Virus record (IMG/VR): IMGVR_UViG_3300036719_000885
Location: 1-50,252 of that record
Strand: one strand, 5' to 3'
DNA: 50,252 bases
Source of the DNA: a virus
This document shows, piece by piece, positions 16,580-23,465 of the stretch. The notes under the pieces are model-generated. The model worked only from the letters and a program-made list of their open reading frames with translations. It searched no databases and was not told the origin of the DNA. How positions within the stretch are numbered: position 1 is the stretch's first letter; each line of letters begins with the position of its first letter. The translations under genes and the position numbers were made by a program.

Positions 16580-16816
16580 ATGAGCGACAAGAGCATATGG
16601 ACGCGCAGGTATGAGATCGACAAGGCGCGACAGGAAAAGATGAAAGAGGTTATGGCCGAGTACGACCGGAAGGTCTACAACCCAGCAAGGAAGCAATTGG
16701 TCGAGGACTGCGAAAAGGAAGGCCATACCCAGGGAAAGTTCCACGACAACGGATGGGGCTGGACATGGTGGTGGTGCGGTAAGTGCGGAACATCATTCAA
16801 CAAGGAGAGATCATGA
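16580..16816 (+). CDS. Small Trp-rich zinc-ribbon-like protein
   Basis: A 78-residue protein with basic helices, then DNGWGWTWWWCGKCGTSFNK. CxxC plus the upstream Cys/His (DCEKEGH) could bind a metal. The start directly follows the previous stop (TAAATG). Function is unknown. Confidence 0.65.
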   Translation: MSDKSIWTRRYEIDKARQEKMKEVMAEYDRKVYNPARKQLVEDCEKEGHTQGKFHDNGWGWTWWWCGKCGTSFNKERS

Positions 16817-16896
16817 AATCAGACACGACGACACTCGTTTTAGGCGGCGCTTTATTCGGCTTGGTGTATGCGGTGCTTGCCTGGGCGATGCTATGA
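16813..16896 (+). CDS. 27-residue single-span membrane peptide
   Basis: ATG in an ATGA overlap, preceded by AAGGAG. The peptide MKSDTTTLVLGGALFGLVYA plus VLAWAML is one hydrophobic helix. The stop overlaps the next start (ATGA). The double overlap and RBS support a real microprotein; its function is unknown. Confidence 0.6.
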   Translation: MKSDTTTLVLGGALFGLVYAVLAWAML

Positions 16897-17114
16897 AGCA
16901 CATAGCAGGCATTTGCGAATGGCGAGATCCGGAAGAGGACCCGCCCCCGCTTGGCTCGAAGATGCTGCTGCTTAACCCGGCAGGCGTTGCCTGCATCGGG
17001 ACCTGGAGCCGAGTATTTATCGCTTGGGCGCCGTTGCCCAAGATTCCACCGAACGTCAAACAAAAACTGGATGAAGCATATGAGAACCTGGGCCAATACA
17101 CCCGCAATGCGTGA
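16893..17114 (+). CDS. DUF551-like small protein
   Basis: A 73-residue protein with the layout W-x-P...PP.G.kvLLLN...G.W...AWAPLPKIP (residues about 10-52), which resembles DUF551 proteins, common and uncharacterised in phages. ATGA overlap at its start. Confidence 0.65.
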   Translation: MKHIAGICEWRDPEEDPPPLGSKMLLLNPAGVACIGTWSRVFIAWAPLPKIPPNVKQKLDEAYENLGQYTRNA

Positions 17115-17526
17115 CGCCTACCGCGAATGGTACGAGAGCACCGGCATCAAGGACCAGACCCTTGCGAACTGCTGGCAGGCAGCCTGGAATGCAGCACTCA
17201 AAAAGCGCGTGCCCAGCAAGCAGCAGGACCTCTTCGGCGTGTCTTCCTTGGCCTTTGCGAGGTCGACCGATCCCGACACGAGCCATGATGCGGCCAAGTC
17301 CTTTGATCCGAATGCAATGGAGTCCAAGGTCCTCCAGGTTATCCAGTCCTACGGCCAGGATGGCTGCATCAAGGACCAGATCCTTCAGCACTTCCCTGCC
17401 GACGCCGCTCCGACCGTTACGCCGCGCATAGCGCCGCTTATGCGCAAGGGTTGGATTGAAGATACCGGAGAGCGGAGAAAAGGCCATAGCGGCCGCAATC
17501 AGCGCGTCCATAGGGCTATTCGATGA
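17107..17526 (+). CDS. Winged-helix protein of unknown role
   Basis: A 139-residue protein. The N-terminal MRDAYREWYESTG then CWQAAWNAALK is a common phage peptide. The C-terminal 80 residues form a winged helix (SKVLQVIQSYGQDGCIKDQI, then VTPRIAPLMRKGWIEDTGER and GHSGRNQRVHR), resembling MarR-type phage regulators. An in-frame ATG at 17080 with GGATGAAG upstream is an alternative start. Confidence 0.7.
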   Translation: MRDAYREWYESTGIKDQTLANCWQAAWNAALKKRVPSKQQDLFGVSSLAFARSTDPDTSHDAAKSFDPNAMESKVLQVIQSYGQDGCIKDQILQHFPADAAPTVTPRIAPLMRKGWIEDTGERRKGHSGRNQRVHRAIR

Positions 17527-17858
17527 CCAACAACGAGAAGCAGTGGCTCAACGACCTATCGGAGATCGGCTGCATTCTCTGCGCTCACCTGGGTACACCA
17601 GGGACCCCGGCCGAGATCCATCACCCTCGATCGGGCGTCGGTATGGGCAGGAAGGCCACGCACTACGAGGCTATCCCTTTGTGCCCGGAGCACCATAGGG
17701 GGAAGACGGGCGTTCACGGCCTGGGGACCAAGGGATTTCCCAAGCATTACGGGATCACGGAGCAGGACTTGCAAGCCAAGGCAGCGCTGATGGTCGGCAC
17801 TCTTCGGGCGCAACGTACCGTTCGTCGGCTGGATAAAGAAAATAAGCCAGGAGGATAA
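17523..17858 (+). CDS. Ref-like HNH nuclease
   Basis: A 111-residue protein with the Ref/DUF968-type pattern: GCILCAH, then AEIHHPRSGVGMGRKATHYE, IPLCPEHHRG and GVHGLGTKGFPKHYG. The His-His pair and the PLCPEHH motif form the metal-binding nuclease site; family members are small recombination-linked HNH nucleases such as phage P1 Ref. It starts in an ATGA overlap. The 3' end runs into the next promoter-leader. Confidence 0.8.
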   Translation: MTNNEKQWLNDLSEIGCILCAHLGTPGTPAEIHHPRSGVGMGRKATHYEAIPLCPEHHRGKTGVHGLGTKGFPKHYGITEQDLQAKAALMVGTLRAQRTVRRLDKENKPGG

Positions 17859-17915
17859 AAAACTGTGCTGTAATCCTATCCACAGCAAGTCGCTGTGAGA
17901 AACAGGAGAAAACAA
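17852..17915 (+). promoter_or_regulatory. Promoter and hairpin leader (degenerate copy)
   Basis: GGATAAAAA, then an extended -10 TG-C-TGTAAT (17869-17874) but no clear -35. The hairpin ACAGC-5-GCTGT (17882-17896) follows, then GAGAAACAGGAGAAAACAA before the ATG at 17916. Alignment to the 18658 promoter is clear across GGATAAAAA and the leader. Confidence 0.6.
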
Positions 17916-18299
17916 ATGGCAACCTTCAAAGCAAACGAAATCGTTTTTCATGCAACCTCATATTTTGTGGTCATTGGCCACGATCCAGAATTTGCGGATT
18001 ACTCAAATCCCCGTGGTGAGCGTTACGGTTTCGCTTGTTATGTACGCGCCGTTAACGAGTTTGGCGATGCCCGTGAGTTGTATGTAACCACCACTGTATT
18101 TGCAAGCGATGGTGAGGCTAAGGCTGAGAAGGTTGCGGCTGCATTAACAAATCGCGCACGCGGCGGTAAATTGCCAGTGGGTTTTGATAATTGGTCAACA
18201 GCCCGTCCCGTTTACGGATCTGAAGCTTATGAGTCTTATGGACGTTCAGACGATCTGGCAATGGAGGCTCGTGAGTTGGCCGACGAGGCCTGGGCTTAA
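17916..18299 (+). CDS. Hypothetical 127-residue protein
   Basis: First gene behind a promoter-leader, bounded downstream by a GC hairpin, so probably expressed on its own. It is a beta-rich N-terminal domain (FKANEIVFHATSYFVVIGHD, then FACYVRAVNEFGDARELYVT) followed by a helix (AKAEKVAAALTNRARGGKLP) and an acidic Tyr-containing tail. Function is unknown. Confidence 0.75.
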   Translation: MATFKANEIVFHATSYFVVIGHDPEFADYSNPRGERYGFACYVRAVNEFGDARELYVTTTVFASDGEAKAEKVAAALTNRARGGKLPVGFDNWSTARPVYGSEAYESYGRSDDLAMEARELADEAWA

Positions 18300-18306
18300 A
18301 GCTACC

Positions 18307-18320
18307 GGGGCTACGGCCCC
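18307..18320 (+). other. GGGGC-TACG-GCCCC hairpin
   Basis: A 5-bp GC stem with a UNCG-class TACG tetraloop lies directly after the gene's stop and before the next RBS. No T-run follows, so it may be an RNA 3'-end protector or weak terminator. Confidence 0.6.
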
Positions 18321-18348
18321 TCAACAAAACCAACCAGGAGCAAACAAA

Positions 18349-18633
18349 ATGAACAAACAAAACTTTATCGACCAGATTATCTTTCACGATGATGACAAGT
18401 GGGTAGTGATTGGGGTTGGCGCCCAGCGCGATGGCGGCACCTTCTGCCACTTGAAAAGCGCAACTCGTGGCCGCCAGCAAAAGAATGGCTGGATGCCCGT
18501 GCAGATATGTGACTGGGTAAGCACTGAAGTGCTCGAGGGAGCCGTTAAGCAAAATAGGGGCGCCTGGATCAAAGGCACTGAAGATGATGATGAGGCCTAC
18601 GAATACATCCCTTCAGCAGCGGAACTTAGCTAA
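18349..18633 (+). CDS. Hypothetical 94-residue protein
   Basis: The ATG follows CAGGAG. The product is polar and acidic (DQIIFHDDDKWVVIGVGAQR, then KGTEDDDEAYEYIPS at the C-terminus), with a short basic middle. Function is unknown. It is flanked by GC hairpins on both sides. Confidence 0.7.
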   Translation: MNKQNFIDQIIFHDDDKWVVIGVGAQRDGGTFCHLKSATRGRQQKNGWMPVQICDWVSTEVLEGAVKQNRGAWIKGTEDDDEAYEYIPSAAELS

Positions 18634-18640
18634 GCGAACC

Positions 18641-18654
18641 GGGGCTCCGGCCCC
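18641..18654 (+). other. GGGGC-TCCG-GCCCC hairpin
   Basis: A 5-bp GC stem closes a UNCG-class TCCG loop; TTGTTG follows and overlaps the next promoter's -35. It may act as a partial terminator separating the two units. Confidence 0.6.
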
Positions 18655-18657
18655 TTG

Positions 18658-18720
18658 TTGACAAGTGGATAAAAAGCAGTTCTAATACGCATACGGCAAT
18701 TCCGCCGTGAGAAACAGGAG
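18658..18720 (+). promoter_or_regulatory. Promoter with hairpin leader and RBS
   Basis: -35 TTGACA (18658-18663), a 17-base spacer containing GGATAAAAA, and -10 TCTAAT (18681-18686, five of six consensus). The hairpin ACGGC-6-GCCGT (18693-18708) follows, then GAGAAACAGGAGAAA and ATG at 18724. This is the best-matched of the four shared promoter-leader modules. Confidence 0.8.
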
Positions 18721-18723
18721 AAA

Positions 18724-19104
18724 ATGATGCAAACAGCAAGCCTTGTAAACAGCCTCTACAGCCGCATGACAGTCGGTGAGCCAGCGCCCTACGTTGGTAT
18801 GCCAGCAACCTTGCTTTCCTGGACCGACCGCAACCCCTGCACGGTGGTCGAGGTCAACATGGCCAAGCGCTACATCGTCGTGCAGGACGACGATTACAAG
18901 CGTGTTGATAACAATGGGTTGAGCGAAAGCCAGCGTTACGAGTACACCCAAAACCCCAACAACTGCAAGCGGATCTTCCGCAAGATGAAGAGCGGCCAGT
19001 GGGTCCAGCACTTCGTGAATCCCGAGACCAATCGCCTCGTCAAGTCGCAAGGCTGTGGCCTTCGCCTCGGTGAGCGTGAGAAGTACCACGACTTTTCATT
19101 CTGA
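18724..19104 (+). CDS. Hypothetical phage protein (GMPATLLSWTDR family)
   Basis: A 126-residue protein (or 125 if the second ATG is used). It has the motif order VGMPATLLSWTDRNPCTVVE, RYIVVQDDDYKR, GLSESQRYEY and IFRK, then a Gly/Arg-rich end. I recall similar small proteins in phages and bacteria, without known function. It heads the unit that runs to about 21490. Confidence 0.75.
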   Translation: MMQTASLVNSLYSRMTVGEPAPYVGMPATLLSWTDRNPCTVVEVNMAKRYIVVQDDDYKRVDNNGLSESQRYEYTQNPNNCKRIFRKMKSGQWVQHFVNPETNRLVKSQGCGLRLGEREKYHDFSF

Positions 19105-19109
19105 TTGCC

Positions 19110-19313
19110 ATGATGATCTACTGCGACTACATTGCCGCGCTTGTTCTGGAGTCCCTGGAAAGGGACCCGAACGGGCTCATGAAGGACCCTTCCGGTATCG
19201 AGTTGGACCTCACGCCGGAGGGTGCATACCTAAGTTCTAAGAAGATCGTCCGTGTCCAGGGTGAGAATGGCCGCAAGTACAAAATCACCGTGGAGATCGA
19301 CGATGGACGATAA
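19110..19313 (+). CDS. Hypothetical 67-residue protein
   Basis: A short alpha-then-beta protein (YIAALVLESLERDPNGLMKD, then KIVRVQGENGRKYKITVEI). Function is unknown. It overlaps the next gene by 11 bases. Confidence 0.65.
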   Translation: MMIYCDYIAALVLESLERDPNGLMKDPSGIELDLTPEGAYLSSKKIVRVQGENGRKYKITVEIDDGR

Positions 19314-19521
19314 AAGACTGCGCCTTCTAGCCTCGGAAGCAGGCCTTAAAGACACGATCGAGGACGTGGCATACATCGCCTACCTGAAGGACCTCGATCG
19401 GTTTGCAAACCTGCTGCTGAGCATGGAAAGGGACTCGGTATGCAGGATTATCGACACGGCACAGATCCCGAAAACGGAAGCTGAGCGTATTAAAAAAATG
19501 ATCAAGGAGCGCCATGTATGA
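19303..19521 (+). CDS. Hypothetical 72-residue helical protein
   Basis: The ATG at 19303 lies within the end of the previous gene. The peptide (LASEAGLKDTIEDVAYIAYL, then DLDRFANLLLSMERDSVCRI) is all-helical and resembles the MAREAGL/RFAALVAAAER small-protein family further downstream, but is diverged. Function is unknown. Confidence 0.65.
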   Translation: MDDKRLRLLASEAGLKDTIEDVAYIAYLKDLDRFANLLLSMERDSVCRIIDTAQIPKTEAERIKKMIKERHV

Positions 19522-19766
19522 GCGGCGACCACAACATGCACCAAAAGCCAAAGTCGTACCTGGAAAGCACAGGCCTGATGGACAAGATCAAGGAGGGCGA
19601 CGCTCGGACCTGGGCCTCGCTTGCAACCATTATCAACCGGCAGAAAGTGGCCCAGTGGATGATCGATCGCGGCTATACGACCGGCCGTGGCGACACGATC
19701 GAGGACCTGTTGAGAGAGTTGGACTGGCAGATTGAAGAACGTATTAAAAACGCGAGGGGAAAATAA
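19518..19766 (+). CDS. Hypothetical 82-residue protein
   Basis: ATGA overlap start. A helical, charged protein (SLATIINRQKVAQWMIDRGY, then TGRGDTIEDLLRELDWQIEE). Function is unknown. Its stop is followed immediately by the next ATG. Confidence 0.65.
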   Translation: MSGDHNMHQKPKSYLESTGLMDKIKEGDARTWASLATIINRQKVAQWMIDRGYTTGRGDTIEDLLRELDWQIEERIKNARGK

Positions 19767-19934
19767 ATGGAAGGCATGCTTGGATTTGCACTTACAGCTT
19801 GGGTAATCCTGGCTTGGTTAACGCACGTCATTGTCTCGATACAGGGCGCCAAGTGGCTGCTGCTGATTGCTGGGGCGATCGTATTCCCGGTGGGCTGCGT
19901 CCACGGCACGGGCATTTGGTTCGGGGTGTTTTGA
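19767..19934 (+). CDS. 55-residue two-span membrane protein
   Basis: ATG directly after the previous stop. Two hydrophobic helices (GFALTAWVILAWLTHVIVSI and WLLLIAGAIVFPVGCVHGTG) are joined by a short polar loop. Small proteins of this shape occur in phage accessory regions; a holin-like or superinfection role is possible but unsupported. Confidence 0.65.
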   Translation: MEGMLGFALTAWVILAWLTHVIVSIQGAKWLLLIAGAIVFPVGCVHGTGIWFGVF

Positions 19935-19972
19935 TGGACCGCAAAGACGTTATCAAACTGGAGAACACATGA
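19934..19972 (+). pseudogene. 12-codon remnant of an MDREDIIR-family gene
   Basis: The frame MDRKDVIKLENT begins like the 20573 and 20803 genes (MDREDII, MNREDII) and ends with the same sequence context before the next ATG (AACACATGA). It looks like a paralogue whose middle has been deleted. Confidence 0.5.
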
Positions 19973-20367
19973 GCGATTCATACGATGATTACGAGGCAAA
20001 AATTCAACTTGCAGAACACGCATGGGAAAAACGTGTCGTTAAAACTGAACACAACAAACAAATCGAGATTGCACAGGCTTATCAGCGAGGATGGAATGCA
20101 GCATTAGCGCAACAAGAGCCGGTGGCGTGGATTACCAATGGGGGCAAGGGGGAACTTTGGTGGCATCGCTCATCAAAGTTCGATGAAGAAGGCAACCTGA
20201 TCGGCCCCAATCCAGATGACATACCACTCTACACCACACCGCCAAAGCGTGAATGGGTTGGGCTGACGGATGATGAGATTGAAGAGATACAGAAAAGCCT
20301 TGGTATAGCAATCCATTGGTCAGATTTTCGTGCCATTGAAGCCAAGCTAAAGGAAAAAAACACATGA
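19969..20367 (+). CDS. Hypothetical EPVAW-family protein (paralogue)
   Basis: A 132-residue protein with the same plan as the 15790 gene: an N-terminal helical part ending WNAALAQQEPVAW, a Pro-rich middle (PLYTTPPKREWVGLTDDEIE) and a C-terminal FRAIEAKLKEKN. Identical DNA is shared around EPVAW and the KLKEKN end, so the two are likely recent or recombining duplicates. Function is unknown. Confidence 0.75.
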   Translation: MSDSYDDYEAKIQLAEHAWEKRVVKTEHNKQIEIAQAYQRGWNAALAQQEPVAWITNGGKGELWWHRSSKFDEEGNLIGPNPDDIPLYTTPPKREWVGLTDDEIEEIQKSLGIAIHWSDFRAIEAKLKEKNT

Positions 20368-20465
20368 ACAAACAACCCGAAGCCTTGCGACTAGCGGAAG
20401 GTGCTCGTCAGGTCAATCGGAGCATTGAACACTACAACCTCGACGCCATCCTGTCGAACTATTAG
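20364..20465 (+). CDS. 33-residue truncated hypothetical protein
   Basis: ATGA overlap start. MNKQPEALRLAEGARQVNRS matches the opening of a common phage family (MNKQPEALRLA) that is normally far longer. The frame stops at 20465 inside a perfect hairpin, so it is probably a truncated relic. Confidence 0.45.
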   Translation: MNKQPEALRLAEGARQVNRSIEHYNLDAILSNY

Positions 20466-20481
20466 GAATTGCCTAATAGTT
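20457..20481 (+). other. Perfect 10-bp inverted repeat
   Basis: AACTATTAGG-AATTG-CCTAATAGTT is a perfect 10-bp stem with a 5-base loop, covering the stop codon of the preceding frame. It marks the point where the MNKQPEALRLA frame is broken, and could be a rearrangement junction or a structured 3' end. Confidence 0.7.
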
Positions 20482-20572
20482 GCCTCAGGTTGGATTTCGC
20501 CCTCGGCATATAGCCGTTTCAGGTGCTCGTTGATGGCCGAGCTTATTGAGCAAGCCTTGAAGGAGAAGAATC
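20466..20572 (+). pseudogene. Decayed gene fragment between paralogues
   Basis: About 107 bases without an intact gene. The plus strand ends in a frame (MAELIEQALKEKNHG) that resembles the KLKEKNHG C-terminus of the EPVAW proteins. The antisense reading of 20482-20545 gives a helix-like peptide (INEHLKRLYAEGEIQPEA). It is best read as a mosaic of remnants. Confidence 0.4.
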
Positions 20573-20806
20573 ATGGATAGAGAAGACATCATCCGCATGG
20601 CGCGGGAGGCTGGATTGGCTTACGGGCCTGACGAAAAGCCATTAGGTTCTGTAACACGCTTCGCCGCCCTTGTTGCTGCTGCTGAGCGTTCTGCGTGTGC
20701 AAAGGTGTGTGAGGATATTCCTTTGCCAAAAGATTCAAAAGCATTGACGCATGGGCCAACGATTGAGAGATGCGCCGCCGCCATACGAGCAAGGGGAAAC
20801 ACATGA
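20573..20806 (+). CDS. Hypothetical protein, MDREDIIRMAREAGL family (copy 1)
   Basis: A 77-residue protein with MDREDIIRMAREAGL, RFAALVAAAERSACAKVCE and CAAAIRARG, a very common small phage family of unknown function. It is tandemly duplicated in the next gene, with about 30 bases of near-identical DNA at the start and 20 at the end. Confidence 0.8.
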   Translation: MDREDIIRMAREAGLAYGPDEKPLGSVTRFAALVAAAERSACAKVCEDIPLPKDSKALTHGPTIERCAAAIRARGNT

Positions 20807-21090
20807 ACAGAGAAGACATCATCCGCATAGCGCGGGAGGCTGGGCTGCGCGTGGGAACAAACCTTAGCGGCGTTGTTCTTGTCGGGTCGCCTGCGGAAAT
20901 AGGACTGGCACATCTGACTATTGAGGAACTTGAACGCTTCGCCGCTCTAGTTGCCGCTGCCGAGCGTGAGGCGTGTGCTGAATTGGCGGTGAAAGGGACG
21001 GACGAACCCGTGCAAACCAAGACGCTTGAGATCTTGCGCAAAGAACGTGAGCGTATTGCCGCCGCCATACGAGCAAGGGGGCGGGCATGA
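20803..21090 (+). CDS. Hypothetical protein, MNREDIIRIAREAGL family (copy 2)
   Basis: A 95-residue tandem paralogue of the 20573 gene: MNREDIIRIAREAGL, RFAALVAAAEREACAELA and IAAAIRARGRA. The middle is longer and diverged (SGVVLVGSPAEIGLAHLTIE). ATGA overlap start. Function is unknown. Confidence 0.8.
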   Translation: MNREDIIRIAREAGLRVGTNLSGVVLVGSPAEIGLAHLTIEELERFAALVAAAEREACAELAVKGTDEPVQTKTLEILRKERERIAAAIRARGRA

Positions 21091-21269
21091 TCTGCCCTTA
21101 CTGCCGAACCCCAAAGGGTCAGGGGTACAAGACTAAGATCCTCGAGACTCGAACATTCTGGAACCCTGAAAGGCATTATTACTTCGTAGAGCGCCGCCAC
21201 AAGTGCAAGCAGTGCGAAGAGGAATTCTGGACCGAAGAACGATCACCAAGGATAAAGGAGCAAACATGA
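21087..21269 (+). CDS. NrdR-like zinc-ribbon protein
   Basis: A 60-residue protein: MICPYCRTPKGQGYKTKILE, then VERRHKCKQCEEEFWTEE. The two CxxC pairs and RRHKC...F.T.E match the N-terminal zinc ribbon of NrdR, the ribonucleotide reductase repressor. The ATP-cone that follows in real NrdR is missing. A phage stand-alone zinc-ribbon DNA- or RNA-binder is the safest call. Confidence 0.7.
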   Translation: MICPYCRTPKGQGYKTKILETRTFWNPERHYYFVERRHKCKQCEEEFWTEERSPRIKEQT

Positions 21270-21490
21270 ACCAAGACCTGAGGAACCAAATCATCGATGA
21301 CCTAAAAGGCAAGGCCATCAAGGGCAAGCAGTACGCCTTCAACATCGACAAGCTAACCGCCTATGTCCAGCAGCTACTCGACGAGGAGCGGGAGCTTTGC
21401 GCAACCCTGGCTGAGCCGGTAGGCATGTTCGGCGTGTCGGACCTGATCAGGATGAGGATGTACAAGCAGCCCGAAGCGGGAGTACAATAG
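21266..21490 (+). CDS. Hypothetical 74-residue protein
   Basis: ATGA overlap start. A helical protein (MNQDLRNQIIDDLKGKAIKG, then FNIDKLTAYVQQLLDEEREL) with no recognised family. It is the last gene before a terminator and the packaging genes. Confidence 0.65.
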   Translation: MNQDLRNQIIDDLKGKAIKGKQYAFNIDKLTAYVQQLLDEERELCATLAEPVGMFGVSDLIRMRMYKQPEAGVQ

Positions 21491-21541
21491 GGGCTGTTTT
21501 CTGTGTGTCTCCTGGTTGTGGGTCCTTCCCCTCACGACGTT

Positions 21542-21567
21542 ACCCCCTTCCACAGGGGGTTTTTTTC
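21542..21567 (+). terminator. Intrinsic terminator before the late genes
   Basis: Stem ACCCCCT/AGGGGGT with loop TCCAC, followed by eight Ts. It separates the early and accessory plus-strand unit from the terminase gene. The 21491-21541 stretch before it has no gene that I can see. Confidence 0.9.
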
Positions 21568-21611
21568 GTGTATCCTAAAGGTAAGTGCTTGATTTTTGAA
21601 GGAAAATCAGA

Positions 21612-22055
21612 ATGCCAGCAGGAAGACCGACCGACTACGATCCCAAATATTGCGAACTGGTTATTGAGATGGGCCGCCAAGGTAAGAGCAAGGCCCAGAT
21701 CGCCGCGACCATAGGTGTCACTAGGGTGACTATGTGGGGCTGGGCGCAAAAGAACGAAGAATTTTTTAACGCCTTGGCCCTTTCAGAGGAACTAGCCCTG
21801 CAATGGTGGGAGGACATAGCCCAAAGCCACTTGAAGCAGACCAAGGATGGCGTGACCCTGAACACCTCGCTCTGGTCTCGCTCGATGGCCGCAAGATTCC
21901 CCAAGGACTACACCGACCGGACTAAGCACGAGATCACCGGCAAGGACGAAGGCCCCGTACAAGTGGACATGGTGATGGACGTCGCACAATCCCTGATCGA
22001 TGAATTGACCGGCATCCGCCAGAATGCTGACAGCAAGTCAAAGCAAGCGGATTGA
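21612..22055 (+). CDS. terS: Terminase small subunit
   Basis: A 147-residue protein. The N-terminus MPAGRPTDYDPKYCELVIEM leads into a helix-turn-helix (KSKAQIAATIGVTRVTMWGW, about 24-44), the DNA-binding domain of TerS; the rest is helical with an acidic, disordered tail. TerS recognises the packaging site and feeds DNA to TerL, whose gene overlaps by 32 bases. The RBS is GAAGGA. The packaging site may lie near this gene but was not located. Confidence 0.9.
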   Translation: MPAGRPTDYDPKYCELVIEMGRQGKSKAQIAATIGVTRVTMWGWAQKNEEFFNALALSEELALQWWEDIAQSHLKQTKDGVTLNTSLWSRSMAARFPKDYTDRTKHEITGKDEGPVQVDMVMDVAQSLIDELTGIRQNADSKSKQAD

Positions 22056-23457
22056 AGCCAAGCTTGCCCTGCACCAGGAGGCGCTGAAGAAGCTACCCCC
22101 GGAAGCAGCGGCAGCCTTCAGGGCCCGGATGAAATGGCTCATGAGGGCACACAAGCACCAGATCCCGCCCAAGGGTAACTGGTGGACGGTATGGCTCCTA
22201 CTTGCAGGTAGGGGCGCAGGCAAGACCAGGACAGCCGCCGAGGACGTTTGGCACACAGCCTGGACGACGCCCAACATCCGCATCTTGATCTCGGGACCGA
22301 CCTCGGCCGACATCCGCGACACGATGATCGAGGGCGAGTCAGGCCTGCTCAACTGCATGCCCGAGGAGATCCGGGTCAAGTACACCAGGAGCCTGCACGA
22401 GATCGTTCTTACGAATGGCTCCCTGATCAAAGGCATACCGGCTAGTGAACCTGAGCGCTTCCGGGGTCCGCAATGGCACCATGCTTGGTGCGACGAATTG
22501 GCAGCCTGGGAATACCTGGATGCAGCCTGGGACCAGATCATGTTCTCGGTCCGCCTGGGCGATAAGCCGCGGATCGTCGTAACCACCACGCCCAAGCCCA
22601 AGCCGCTGATCATCGACCTGCTGAACCGAGACGGCGAGGACGTCGTCGTCACTCAGGCTTCGACCTACGACAACCTTGCAAACCTTGCCGGGACGTTCAA
22701 ACAGCAGATCTTGCAGTACGAGGGCACCTCCCTGGGCCGCCAAGAGATCCACGCCGAGATCATCGACCCCGAAGAGGCTGGGATCATCAAACGCGCCTGG
22801 ATCAAGCTATGGCCGTCAGATAAGCCCTTTCCGCGCTTTGAGTTCGTGGTCCAGTCCTACGACGGCGCCTATACCGAAAAGACCATCAACGACCCCTCAG
22901 CCTGTAGCGTATGGGGAATCTTCAAGCCCAGCGAAGACAAAGGCTTTTGCGCCATGCTGATCGACTGCTGGGAAGAGCGCTTGCAATATCCTGACCTGAA
23001 GGAGAAGGTAATTGAAGACTTCGGCACGGTTTACGGCGACCCCAATGAATTCGGACAGGGCAAGAAGACTGACATGGTTCTGGTTGAAGACAAGTCCTCC
23101 GGCATCTCCCTCCTCCAGGACCTGGGGCGTGCCCACATACCCTGTCGGTCATACAATCCCGGCGGAGCGGACAAGGTCCAACGGGTCAACCTGATCGCCC
23201 CGCTGATCAAGGCCGGACGGGTGTATATTCCGGAGAGCACGAAGAACGAAGGCCACCCCCGATCTTGGGCTGAGCCCCTCGTCAATCAGCTTTGCGCCTT
23301 CCCTGAGGTCAGGCATGACGACCTCGTGGATACAACGTCCCAAGCCCTGCGCGTGCTGCGAGACATGGGATGGCTTGTCATTGATCCTCCGCCGCCGGAT
23401 AATGACGACCAATACCCCGAGGACCGGCCTCGGCGGGTCAATCCTTACGCGGTTTAG
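22024..23457 (+). CDS. terL: Terminase large subunit (ATPase-nuclease)
   Basis: A 477-residue protein. The ATPase domain has Walker A AGRGAGKT (about 61-68), Walker B HHAWCDELAAWEY with the D-E pair (about 157-158) and coupling motif TTTPKP (187-192). The RNase H-like nuclease domain shows SYDGAYT (about 274-280), VEDKSSG (about 350-356) and HDDLVD (about 424-429), the acidic metal-binding clusters. It motors DNA into the head and cuts it. It overlaps TerS and is followed by the polyvalent genes rather than directly by the portal, an unusual insertion. Confidence 0.95.
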   Translation: MLTASQSKRIEAKLALHQEALKKLPPEAAAAFRARMKWLMRAHKHQIPPKGNWWTVWLLLAGRGAGKTRTAAEDVWHTAWTTPNIRILISGPTSADIRDTMIEGESGLLNCMPEEIRVKYTRSLHEIVLTNGSLIKGIPASEPERFRGPQWHHAWCDELAAWEYLDAAWDQIMFSVRLGDKPRIVVTTTPKPKPLIIDLLNRDGEDVVVTQASTYDNLANLAGTFKQQILQYEGTSLGRQEIHAEIIDPEEAGIIKRAWIKLWPSDKPFPRFEFVVQSYDGAYTEKTINDPSACSVWGIFKPSEDKGFCAMLIDCWEERLQYPDLKEKVIEDFGTVYGDPNEFGQGKKTDMVLVEDKSSGISLLQDLGRAHIPCRSYNPGGADKVQRVNLIAPLIKAGRVYIPESTKNEGHPRSWAEPLVNQLCAFPEVRHDDLVDTTSQALRVLRDMGWLVIDPPPPDNDDQYPEDRPRRVNPYAV

Positions 23458-23465
23458 GGACCACC

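Noticed and set aside
21087-21269. Full NrdR regulator
   Set aside because: The ATP-cone half is missing, so only the zinc-ribbon part is claimed.
22038-22652. 204-codon minus-strand frame
   Set aside because: Antisense to the terminase large subunit ATPase domain.
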